A stretch of DNA of 7,091 bases from Cytophagaceae bacterium (GTDB lineage Bacteria; Bacteroidota; Bacteroidia; Cytophagales; Flexibacteraceae): assembly GCA_947464365.1 (NCBI GenBank), contig CANHWS010000179.1:1-7091 (forward strand), in the 5' to 3' direction. Below are positions 1 to 6,147 of this stretch, piece after piece. Each line of letters opens with the position of its first letter. Position 1 is the first letter of the stretch. The translations under genes were made by a program, and so were the position numbers. Under the pieces are notes generated by a model. It saw nothing but the letters and a program-made list of their open reading frames with translations. It made no database searches and was not told where the DNA came from.

Positions 1-201
1 GACGGATACCAACTAGCCCGAATCCTGAAGGAGGACTCGCGTTTTCGGTCAATACCGATTGTAGCGCTGTCAGCCAATAGTGAGAGTTTTGTACAGGAGG
101 CAAGCACCAATCTCGGCCTAGACCATTACATCACCAAACCCATCGATCCTGGACGTTTGCTCCAAGCCTTGACCCCATTCATCCATAGGCTAAAGCAATA
201 A
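1..201 (+). CDS. Response regulator receiver (REC) domain, C-terminal fragment
   Basis: Frame 1 is open from the window edge to the TAA at 199-201 and encodes 66 residues. They match the second half of a CheY-like receiver domain. The first residues (DGY) follow the phosphoacceptor region, the hydrophobic strand IPIVALSA carries the conserved switch Ser/Thr (residue 24), and a GLDHYITKPID segment carries the invariant Lys-Pro (residues 46-47), followed by the last amphipathic helix. The phosphorylated Asp lies upstream, outside the window. The protein ends soon after this helix, so the domain is the C-terminus. It could be the terminal receiver of a hybrid histidine kinase or a stand-alone regulator; the style of the ALSAN and TKPID segments is common in hybrid kinases, but the fragment cannot decide. 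The next gene starts 72 bases downstream in the same frame, separated by this stop. Confidence 0.9.
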   Translation, partial: DGYQLARILKEDSRFRSIPIVALSANSESFVQEASTNLGLDHYITKPIDPGRLLQALTPFIHRLKQ

Positions 202-273
202 GGCCATTGCCAAGGATGCAAATCAGTAGCGCTCAACCGCACTCCTTCAAATCGACCAAATACCCCTACCCAG

Positions 274-1524
274 ATGCCACGCAGCAACCGACAACTTTTC
301 CTAAGCCACCTTGCCCAGACTAGCCCCGCCCCTCTTTTGTTGGAGGTCGAACGGGCCGAAGGGGTCTGGATGTATGAGCCGTCCGGTCATCGGGTGCTGG
401 ATATGATCAGCGGCATCGGCGTTAGCACGGTGGGGCACAGGCATCCTGATGTTGTTTCAGCTATCAAAACGCAGGCCGACAGATACCTACATCTGATGGT
501 TTATGGCGAGGTGGTCCAGACCGCCCAAACAGCCTTAGCTGAGGCCCTGCTCGGAACCTTGCCTAACGTGCCAGGATATACTACCCCAGACTGTTTCTAT
601 TTCACGAACTCAGGATCTGAAGCCGTTGATGGAGCCATCAAGTTAGCCAAGCGAGCAACTGGCAGACCCGATGTTGTGGTTTGTCATCATGCCTACCATG
701 GGGGAACAAATGGGGCCTTGTCAGCTGGTGGGGGCGACTATTTCAAACAAGGCTATCACCCATTATTGCCCGGTATGCAGCGTGGCATCTTTGGCTCGAC
801 CCAACTGCTGGATCTAATTTGTGACCAGACTGCTGCTGTTTTGGTCGAAACAATGCAGGGAGAGGCGGGGATCCGGACAGCGTGTAAGAGCTGGTGGCAA
901 GCCCTCCGCCAACGGTGTCACGAAACTGGTACTCTGCTTATTCTGGACGAAATCCAGTCTGGCGTTGGCCGTACAGGAAAATGGTGGGGATTCGAACATT
1001 ATGGCATCATGCCAGATATGCTACTGTCCGCCAAAGGCATAGGAGGGGGCATGCCGATTGGCTTTTTTGCAGCTCACCATAGCCTGATGTCCGTCTTTGC
1101 CGATACCCCCGTTTTGGGTCATATCACAACTTTTGGAGGACATCCCGTTAGCTGTGCTGCTGCTTTGGCAACCATTCACCTTCTCGAAAGCCAACCCTGG
1201 ATGGATGAGGTGCCCCACAAGGCAGCCTACATCCGCGAGCGGCTTGGCCACCTGCCATACGTAACCGAAATCAGAGGAATTGGCCTTTTGATGGCAGTCG
1301 AACTAGGAAGCTATGCCCGTGTTCGGTTCGTGATCGACTATGCATTACAACGCAATGGCGACCGTTTGCTTACCGACTGGTTCCTATATTGTGATACCGC
1401 GATCAGGGTTGCCCCACCAATCAGCATCAGCCAGGACGAGCTCCGGATTGCATGTGATATCTTGACAATTGGCATCATGGAAGCCGCAAAAGCAGACCTG
1501 ACGGCCGATCTGACACCGCTTTAG
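274..1524 (+). CDS. Class III PLP-dependent aminotransferase (aspartate aminotransferase family)
   Basis: The 416-residue protein is a full-length cytoplasmic fold-type I, class III aminotransferase (acetylornithine/ornithine/GABA transaminase group). Visible landmarks are the TNSGSEA phosphate-binding loop at 111-117, the HAYHGGT ring-stacking segment at 139-145, the DEIQSGVGRTG block with the pyridine-binding Asp225 and Gln228, the PLP Schiff-base Lys254 in SAKGIGGGMPIG, a Thr-Phe-Gly-Gly-His segment at 286-290 and the RGIGL turn at 334-338. Arg378 in IRVAPPI is likely to bind the substrate carboxylate. It transfers an amino group between an amino acid and a 2-oxo acid, but the amino donor cannot be read from the sequence. 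Bacteroidota homologues are usually named only as aspartate aminotransferase family. No arginine, lysine or GABA pathway gene is adjacent. ATG 274 is the only ATG in frame after the stop at 199-201 and gives the normal N-terminus; no Shine-Dalgarno sequence precedes it. No clear terminator follows. Confidence 0.93.
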   Translation: MPRSNRQLFLSHLAQTSPAPLLLEVERAEGVWMYEPSGHRVLDMISGIGVSTVGHRHPDVVSAIKTQADRYLHLMVYGEVVQTAQTALAEALLGTLPNVPGYTTPDCFYFTNSGSEAVDGAIKLAKRATGRPDVVVCHHAYHGGTNGALSAGGGDYFKQGYHPLLPGMQRGIFGSTQLLDLICDQTAAVLVETMQGEAGIRTACKSWWQALRQRCHETGTLLILDEIQSGVGRTGKWWGFEHYGIMPDMLLSAKGIGGGMPIGFFAAHHSLMSVFADTPVLGHITTFGGHPVSCAAALATIHLLESQPWMDEVPHKAAYIRERLGHLPYVTEIRGIGLLMAVELGSYARVRFVIDYALQRNGDRLLTDWFLYCDTAIRVAPPISISQDELRIACDILTIGIMEAAKADLTADLTPL

Positions 1525-1695
1525 GCCAAAAAATACGCAGGCTCTGGCGCATCAGTTGCTTAGGTCCGAGACAGTACCCGGCAGGATAATCGGAAACAAT
1601 GTTTGGAAAATGTATCCCTGCACCGTTTATTCGCAACCCCACATCCGACATCAACCAAAATTTGGTTCGTCATACCCCAACACAATCATCAAGTT
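1525..1695. other. Intergenic spacer before the DUF5606 gene
   Basis: This 171-base gap between the aminotransferase stop and the DUF5606 start contains no recognisable gene. I find no strong hairpin followed by a T-tract, so the aminotransferase transcript may run on. It holds the 15-base odd palindrome listed separately. It also has a TAnnTTTG-like string (AATGTTTG, 1598-1605, first base mismatched) with no convincing TTTG at the usual distance upstream. The downstream frame is open back to a TTG at 1603, but the encoded residues are not part of the family. Confidence 0.5.
1653..1667. promoter_or_regulatory. 15-base odd palindrome, possible operator
   Basis: The sequence AACCAAAATTTGGTT has perfect 7-base arms (AACCAAA and TTTGGTT) around a single central A. 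It ends 28 bases before the DUF5606 start codon, where a repressor or activator dimer could act or where it would lie in the 5' leader. The symmetry is seen directly; the operator role is inference. It is too AT-rich, with too small a loop, to act as a hairpin terminator. Confidence 0.35.
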
Positions 1696-2139
1696 ATGGA
1701 ACTACGCGAAATCGCAGCTATCTCAGGCAAGCCAGGCCTGTATCAGATCCTGAAGCCCAGCAAGGCTGGCGTCATCGTCGAGACCATTGACGAAAACCAT
1801 ACCCGATTTCTGGCGGCAGCGACCAGCAAAATTTCGATCCTGAGCGAAATTACGATGTATACCACCGATGCGGAAGGAGCCATCTCGCTGCGTGAAGTTT
1901 TCGCTAATATCCAGAAACAATTTGGGGACAACATGACCCTCACCGCCAAAAGTGATGGTGCTGATTTGCATGAACTGATGGCCACTGTTGTGCCAGACTA
2001 TGACCGCGAGAAGGTCTATACTAGTGACCTTAAAAAACTTGTAACCTGGTATAGCATCCTGCATAAACATGCCCCTGAGGCCTTTGACGAACCAGCAGTT
2101 GCCGCACCAACTGAGGCAACCGAAGACAAAGCCAATTAA
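1696..2139 (+). CDS. DUF5606 domain-containing protein
   Basis: The protein is 147 residues, soluble, with no signal peptide or membrane segment. Residues 1-130 match what I know of the Bacteroidota family DUF5606: the start MELREIAAISGKPGLYQ, a beta-rich segment with FLAAATSKISILSEI and MYTTD (38-58), and a C-terminal helical part containing VPDYDREKVYTSDLKKLVTWY (99-119). Residues 131-147 form an Ala/Glu/Pro/Thr-rich acidic tail that looks disordered. The biochemical function is unknown; the strong conservation across the phylum suggests a housekeeping role, but that is inference. ATG 1696 is chosen because it reproduces the family N-terminus. An in-frame TTG at 1603 would add 31 residues with no family resemblance. 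No Shine-Dalgarno is present. The gene appears to stand alone, bounded by a palindrome upstream and a terminator downstream. Confidence 0.9.
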   Translation: MELREIAAISGKPGLYQILKPSKAGVIVETIDENHTRFLAAATSKISILSEITMYTTDAEGAISLREVFANIQKQFGDNMTLTAKSDGADLHELMATVVPDYDREKVYTSDLKKLVTWYSILHKHAPEAFDEPAVAAPTEATEDKAN

Positions 2140-2181
2140 GGCTCGCAGGACCACCACAAAAATCAAGAACCACTTTTGGCC

Positions 2182-2239
2182 AACCACCACCACTTTCATC
2201 ATAAGTGGGAATGTGGGGCCAGAGGTGGTTTTGTTTTTT
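2182..2239 (+). terminator. Nested hairpin terminator after the DUF5606 gene
   Basis: An outer stem AACCACC (2182-2188) pairs with GGTGGTT (2224-2230) and is followed directly by a T-rich run, TTGTTTTTT (2231-2239). Inside it a second perfect 6-bp stem, CCACTT (2190-2195) with AAGTGG (2203-2208), closes a 7-base loop. It lies about 40 bases past the stop of the DUF5606 gene, in the right orientation for an intrinsic terminator. The outer loop is long, so the efficiency is uncertain. Confidence 0.6.
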
Positions 2240-2403
2240 AATCTTGCGGATCTTGAACTGCTATCATGTGTGGTCAGGCTGAGCCAATCGGACGCCTAGG
2301 GCCAACCCAAACTGGTTTTTTTGCGGATTTTTTCGATTTGTTTGCAAAGCAGCCGTTTATTAATGATGTTGTACTACAATATGCCTAGACCTCGATTAAA
2401 CCT
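2240..2403. other. Leader region of the glycogen synthase gene
   Basis: The 164 bases between the terminator and the start codon hold no gene. A T-rich part (2316-2340) is followed by two adjacent TTTG strings (2337-2344), the second inside the 8-base palindrome TTTGCAAA (2341-2348). The string TAATGATG (2361-2368) is a partial match to the Bacteroidota -7 element TAnnTTTG, 16 bases after the second TTTG. This is a weak promoter candidate only. Confidence 0.25.
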
Positions 2404-4251
2404 ATGAGTGCCTCGACCGCCACTACACCCAACACCACCTTATCATCAACTTCGACAACTGACAAAACCCTACTCGTTGAGTGTGCATGGGAAGTCTGCA
2501 ACCAGATTGGAGGTATCTACACTGTCATCCGGACCAAGGTGCCGAGTGTGGTCAAGACATGGGGTGATAACTATCTAGCTCTTGGCCCATTGCTGAGCGA
2601 CCAAGTCCTAGGCGAATTCGAGCCTGTTGCACCAGATGGCAGCATTTATAGTGATACTGTCCAGGAAATGCAGGCTATGGGCATGGAGGTGATTTTAGGC
2701 CGTTGGCTGATTTCGGGCAACCCCTATGTTGTGTTGCTCAACCCTTTCCAGGTGATGAACAAACTGGGGGACATCAAGTACTTCCTATACGACCACCATG
2801 GGATTAGCAGCCCCGCCTACGACGACAAATTATTCGACCAGGTCGTGACCTTTGGTGAGATGGTGCGCCTGTTCTATCAAGTGCTGAGCCGCAAGGCTGC
2901 CGAGCGGGACTACCGTGTTGTTGCTCATTTTCATGAGTGGATGGCAGGTAGTGCTATCCCGGCCATCCGACGCGAAAATCTGCCTGTTCGTATCGTCTTC
3001 ACGACACATGCAACCCTATTGGGGCGGTATGTAGCGATGAACGACCCCTATTTTTATGACCACCTCCCCTTTATGGACTGGGCCAAAGAGGCGGCGCAAT
3101 ACAATGCCGTTTCCCAAGTCCTGATCGAACGGGCTTGCGCCCATGGGGCTCATGTTTTCACGACAGTCAGCGAGGTGACCGCACGCGAGTGTACTCAGTT
3201 CTTGGGTAGAGTGCCAGATCTCCTGTTGCCTAATGGCCTTAATGTTGAGCGCTTTACCGCCCTCCATGAGTTCCAGAATCTCCACAAACTCTATAAAGAC
3301 AAGATCAATGAGTTTGTGATGGGTCACTTTTTCCAGTCCTATAGTTTCAATCTCGACAACACGCTTTACTTCTTCACGAGTGGGCGCTACGAATACCGCA
3401 ACAAAGGGTTCGACATCACGACAGAGGCCCTAGCCCGGCTGAACCACAAACTTAAGTCTTCAGGTTCAGACACCACCGTGGTGATGTTTTTTGTCACCAA
3501 ACGGGCCGTCCATACCATTGACCCTGATATCCTGCAGTCTCGTGCCCTGATGCAAGAGATCCGTGGCACAGTTGAGGCCATGAAGGAGCAAATCGGTGAC
3601 CGTCTCTTTATGCACGTCGCTAGCCAAGGCGAGATCACATTGCCACCGCTGAACCAATTTGTTGACCAGTATTGGCAAATGCGCCTTCGCCGCACCCTCC
3701 AGAGCTGGCGGACCAAACGCCTGCCTAACATGATCACCCACCACCTCAAGGAACCCTTGCAGGACGAGTTACTACAAAAATTGGTCAGCACTGGCCTTCA
3801 TAACTACCCTTCTGACAGGGTCAAAGTCGTCTATCATCCTGACTTCATCGCGACCACTAGCCCATTGTTCGGGATGGACTATACCCAATTTGTACGTGGT
3901 TGCCACCTTGGCGTTTTCCCGAGCTATTACGAACCATGGGGTTACACACCAATGGAATGTGTAGCCAGTGGAGTGCCAACCATCACCAGCGACCTAACAG
4001 GCTTTGGCGACTTCGTGATGAAGGAAATGGAAAACCATGCCGAAAATGGCATCATGATCGTGCAGCGCACTGCTAAAAGTTTTGAAGTCGCGGCAGAAGA
4101 CCTTGCCGAGCAGATGTTCCAGTTCTGCCAGCAAAGCCGTCGCGAGCGCATCACCCAACGGAACCGAGTCGAGCGTTGTAGTGATATGTTCGACTGGCGT
4201 TCATTAGTGCGGTATTATCAGGCAGCTTACGATATGGCAGTCGCCATCTAG
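2404..4251 (+). CDS. Glycogen synthase, eukaryotic-type (GT3 family)
   Basis: The 615-residue cytoplasmic enzyme extends alpha-1,4-glucan chains from a sugar nucleotide. It resembles yeast and animal glycogen synthases (GT3) rather than bacterial GlgA (GT5). Landmarks: the glycine loop GGIYTV at 36-41, HFHEW at 175-179, TTHAT at 200-204, a helical insertion including HEFQNLHKLYKDKINEF near 288-304, and GRYEYRNKGFD at 327-337 with Arg328 and Lys334 placed like the nucleotide-binding Arg/Lys of yeast Gsy2. The retaining-transferase E-x7-E motif is Glu510/Glu518 in YYEPWGYTPMEC. An arginine-rich helix (SRRERITQRNRVER, 578-591) matches the region that senses glucose-6-phosphate in eukaryotes. The protein stops just after the catalytic core, so the phosphorylated C-terminal tail of the eukaryotic enzymes is absent. 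The first 20 residues are a Ser/Thr-rich low-complexity leader. ATG 2404 is the first ATG after an in-frame TAG at 2386. Whether UDP- or ADP-glucose is the donor is not visible. No branching enzyme, phosphorylase or pyrophosphorylase lies nearby. Confidence 0.96.
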   Translation: MSASTATTPNTTLSSTSTTDKTLLVECAWEVCNQIGGIYTVIRTKVPSVVKTWGDNYLALGPLLSDQVLGEFEPVAPDGSIYSDTVQEMQAMGMEVILGRWLISGNPYVVLLNPFQVMNKLGDIKYFLYDHHGISSPAYDDKLFDQVVTFGEMVRLFYQVLSRKAAERDYRVVAHFHEWMAGSAIPAIRRENLPVRIVFTTHATLLGRYVAMNDPYFYDHLPFMDWAKEAAQYNAVSQVLIERACAHGAHVFTTVSEVTARECTQFLGRVPDLLLPNGLNVERFTALHEFQNLHKLYKDKINEFVMGHFFQSYSFNLDNTLYFFTSGRYEYRNKGFDITTEALARLNHKLKSSGSDTTVVMFFVTKRAVHTIDPDILQSRALMQEIRGTVEAMKEQIGDRLFMHVASQGEITLPPLNQFVDQYWQMRLRRTLQSWRTKRLPNMITHHLKEPLQDELLQKLVSTGLHNYPSDRVKVVYHPDFIATTSPLFGMDYTQFVRGCHLGVFPSYYEPWGYTPMECVASGVPTITSDLTGFGDFVMKEMENHAENGIMIVQRTAKSFEVAAEDLAEQMFQFCQQSRRERITQRNRVERCSDMFDWRSLVRYYQAAYDMAVAI

Positions 4252-4283
4252 CTGAGCTAATGCACCAACCATAGTCTTCCTAC

Positions 4284-4324
4284 CAAATGCTGTAATGTCC
4301 CGAGATGTTACAGCATTTGTTTTT
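4284..4324 (+). terminator. Strong intrinsic terminator after glycogen synthase
   Basis: A perfect 12-bp stem pairs CAAATGCTGTAA (4284-4295) with TTACAGCATTTG (4308-4319). It can extend inward through two G-T pairs, one T-A and one C-G to a 4-base loop. TTTTT follows at 4320-4324. It lies 32 bases past the synthase stop. The T-tract overlaps the stop codon (4323-4325) of the convergent gene on the other strand. Read from that strand there is no T-tract after the stem, so it should work mainly for the plus-strand transcript. Confidence 0.88.
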
Positions 4325-5012
4325 ATGCCAAGAACGCCACCTCACGCCGCATCAAGAGGCTGGCTTGGTATCGCGGATCATGAGTATAAGACCAGAGGCT
4401 ATCCAGCAGAGTCAAGACCTTGTCAAGACCAATCCGACTGGCCCATTCAAACGGACCAAAAGGATAGTTAACCCCTAAGCGCATACTTAGGTCAATATCT
4501 GCTCGACTAGCTGTGCCTTCTTGCAGGGTCAGATAGGCCTCGTTAATAACCATCGCAATTACCCTAGGTGTCACCAGACCCACTTGGTCTGCCACCCAAC
4601 CAACTGACCACTCCAACTTAGCAAATACCTCAGCAGCCCGAGTTTGATCAGCCAAGTTTCTGGCCGATACCTCTATTGTACCATTGGCCAAGGCACCTGG
4701 CCAGTTGTTAAATCCCACCAAAGTCAAGTGCTTGTCAAGACTCTGGCTAGTGACCTTCCAGCTATGCAATGGCAACTCTAGCACTGGGAGCATCAGTACG
4801 GTACCATCAGGCAGAAAATCGTATTTGCTTAGGTCTCCCATTACAATTGGAGCAAAATCTATCACACAGTCAGGCTGCTGCCTTTCCTGGACCAGTGTCA
4901 TCAAATCAAAGGTTTCATCCCACCAGATCACATTGGCACGTGTGCCCATCACTTGGTTAAGTGTATCCTGATGAGCTGCATCGCCATGAGCGAAGATAAT
5001 GGGCTGGGTCAT
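4323..5012 (-). CDS. 3-hydroxyacyl-CoA dehydrogenase-like protein, degenerate N-terminal domain
   Basis: The protein has 229 residues. Residues about 137-215 match the all-helical C-terminal domain of 3-hydroxyacyl-CoA dehydrogenases: GWVADQVGLVTPRVIAMVINEA, a GTASRADIDLSMRLGVNYPFGPFEW block and a LDKVLTLLDSL helix. In active enzymes this domain dimerises and helps bind acyl-CoA. The N-terminal part is short (about 135 residues, against roughly 185-200 in the family) and starts IIFAHGDAAHQ, with no GxGxxG dinucleotide loop. At GFNNWPG (100-106) the family has GxHFFNPxP; aligned back from the conserved Glu (here Glu114 in TIEV), the catalytic His position is Asn102. It is therefore probably not a standard NAD-dependent dehydrogenase and may be a binding or regulatory paralogue. 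I have seen short forms with a WP motif annotated simply as dehydrogenase family in Bacteroidota. The ATG at 5012 follows an in-frame TAG at 5016-5018 by one codon, so the start is secure. The gene is convergent with glycogen synthase and divergent from the barrel gene. Confidence 0.85.
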   Translation of the reverse strand: MTQPIIFAHGDAAHQDTLNQVMGTRANVIWWDETFDLMTLVQERQQPDCVIDFAPIVMGDLSKYDFLPDGTVLMLPVLELPLHSWKVTSQSLDKHLTLVGFNNWPGALANGTIEVSARNLADQTRAAEVFAKLEWSVGWVADQVGLVTPRVIAMVINEAYLTLQEGTASRADIDLSMRLGVNYPFGPFEWASRIGLDKVLTLLDSLWSYTHDPRYQASLLMRREVAFLA

Positions 5013-5065
5013 GTGCTAATTGGTGTAGGGATGGAAATCTAGTTGGCCTCAGGATGTAATTGAGA

Positions 5066-5121
5066 TGGTAGCCAAACAGACGAGAAAGTTGTCCCCAAAG
5101 TACCAAAACGATTGGCTACCA
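5066..5121. repeat. 10-bp inverted repeat in the divergent spacer
   Basis: TGGTAGCCAA (5066-5075) is repeated as its exact reverse complement TTGGCTACCA (5112-5121), separated by 36 bases. Each arm is itself nearly symmetrical (TGG-TAG-CCA; TTGG-CTA-CCAA), so the two arms could be two binding sites for one dimeric regulator, with centres about 47 bp apart. It lies 53 bases upstream of the minus-strand dehydrogenase-like gene and 138 bases upstream of the barrel gene. A long-loop hairpin is the alternative. There is no T-tract, so it is not a terminator. Confidence 0.5.
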
Positions 5122-5232
5122 ACCAAGCCGGTGGATATTGAAAGGCTAGACAAATGGGCCTCCATTGACCACCTAGGGACCAAAGCCAGCAACTATTCGG
5201 CCTCTTTAGCTGTATTTTTGACCCTCTGGCCC

Positions 5233-5240
5233 TATATTTG
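5233..5240 (+). promoter_or_regulatory. Bacteroidota-type -7 promoter element
   Basis: TATATTTG is a perfect match to TAnnTTTG, the -7 box used by the primary sigma factor of Bacteroidota. It ends 19 bases before the ATG of the barrel gene, giving a short leader. The -33 element (TTTG) is not at ideal spacing: TTTG at 5217-5220 is too close, with 12 bases between, and TTTA at 5205-5208 is 24 bases away with one mismatch. It supports starting the gene at 5260. Confidence 0.45.
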
Positions 5241-5259
5241 GCCACACATTACCAGCTTG

Positions 5260-5943
5260 ATGAAAAAAACGACTACACTCCGCTTATTTGTTTTCACGGT
5301 CCTGACAGTCCTGTTGCTGAGCAGCCAAGGGTTTGCCCAAGTCCGCCGCCGCACAACGTCCCCCACCAATAGTGCTACCCTTGCAGGTCCTTCAATGGTA
5401 GCACAAGTAGCTCCCACACGTTACGATGGCACTGGTTGGATGGTTAGGCTAGAGCCAGCCCTTTTCTTCAGGACTGCTGGCATCGAGGTCGAAAAAATGA
5501 TCACCGATAACCTATCTCTTGGTGTCAATGTGCTTTACAAGGTCGGGTCTGGAGAGGAGCGTATTGTCAATGGTGTCTCTTACCTCGAGAACCACCGCAA
5601 AAACACCTACTTAGTCGAGTTTGCCGCCAAGTACTACTTCGAGGACAAAACACCTTCAGGTTTTTACCTTCAAGGACATCTCGGCATGGGCAATCTCATC
5701 TACGAAGATGGCACTTGGCGCCCAATCGGGATCAATACCAGCTTCACTAAGTACGACGCTAGCAAACGCAATATCGTTCCTGAGCCTTCTGTACTCCGCT
5801 ATGGCGCAGCTGGTGGCTATCAGTTCTTACTGCTTAACAAGTCATTGGCTGTCAACGTGATGGCAGGTCTACAGTGCCAAAACGATACCGAAGGATTCAA
5901 AACACTGTTGTTCTTTGCCCCTTCAGTTGGTTTCTATTTTTAA
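5260..5943 (+). CDS. Outer membrane beta-barrel protein, secreted
   Basis: The 227-residue protein begins with a clear Sec signal peptide: MKK, then a hydrophobic stretch (9-21) and SSQGFA, with probable cleavage between Ala26 and Gln27. The mature part (about 201 residues) starts with an Arg/Thr/Ser/Pro-rich linker (27-57). It continues as alternating-hydrophobic strands rich in Tyr, Phe and Gly, for example around 58-70, 84-95, 116-128, 132-143, 180-192 and 213-227. It ends in VGFYF; a terminal Phe preceded by aromatic and alternating residues is the usual outer-membrane assembly signal. The size suggests a small barrel of about 8 strands. Function is unknown; DUF3575-like or generic outer-membrane barrel families are plausible homes. 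The frame is open from 5065, but that 65-codon extension would bury the signal peptide inside the protein and is not credible. A -7-like box lies just upstream and a terminator follows. The gene appears monocistronic. Confidence 0.82.
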   Translation: MKKTTTLRLFVFTVLTVLLLSSQGFAQVRRRTTSPTNSATLAGPSMVAQVAPTRYDGTGWMVRLEPALFFRTAGIEVEKMITDNLSLGVNVLYKVGSGEERIVNGVSYLENHRKNTYLVEFAAKYYFEDKTPSGFYLQGHLGMGNLIYEDGTWRPIGINTSFTKYDASKRNIVPEPSVLRYGAAGGYQFLLLNKSLAVNVMAGLQCQNDTEGFKTLLFFAPSVGFYF

Positions 5944-6005
5944 GCCAGCAGAAGCAATACCCTTGCTTTTAGCACACTAATCTTATCCATATTGCGTACA
6001 TCAAG

Positions 6006-6034
6006 ACCAGCGAACCCCTGTTTGCTGGTTTTTT
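6006..6034 (+). terminator. Intrinsic terminator after the beta-barrel gene
   Basis: ACCAGCGAAC (6006-6015) pairs with GTTTGCTGGT (6020-6029) over 10 bp with a single G-T pair and a CCCT loop. TTTTT follows at 6030-6034. It lies 62 bases past the stop of the barrel gene on the plus strand and has the standard form of a Rho-independent terminator. Confidence 0.88.
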
Positions 6035-6147
6035 GTTACTGGCGGACCTAGCCTTACCTTAGCCATTACTTTTGGTTACATAAAATCCCAAAACACCGCA
6101 TCCTAGATCGATCTGCGTTGGTTATGTCCATACGATACTACTTAGTC

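Noticed and set aside
199..273. Possible receiver-aminotransferase fusion split by a nonsense codon
   Set aside because: The receiver ends normally after its last helix, and the aminotransferase has its own ATG and full N-terminus. The shared frame is a one-in-three chance.
1603..1695. 31-codon N-terminal extension of the DUF5606 protein from a TTG start
   Set aside because: The added residues do not resemble the family, and ATG 1696 gives the standard family N-terminus. The extension also runs over the palindrome.
1723..2202. Open frame of 159 codons on the minus strand opposite the DUF5606 gene
   Set aside because: It is antisense to a clearly conserved gene, runs through its terminator, and shows no recognisable domain.
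2304..2322. Possible second terminator: AACC, 6-base loop, GGTT and a T-run
   Set aside because: The stem is only 4 bp, and a better terminator lies upstream. The T-run may simply be part of an AT-rich promoter region.
3387..3791. Open frame of 134 codons on the minus strand inside glycogen synthase
   Set aside because: It lies entirely opposite conserved GT3 coding sequence, and its composition (rich in Arg, Ser and Trp) is typical of a shadow frame.
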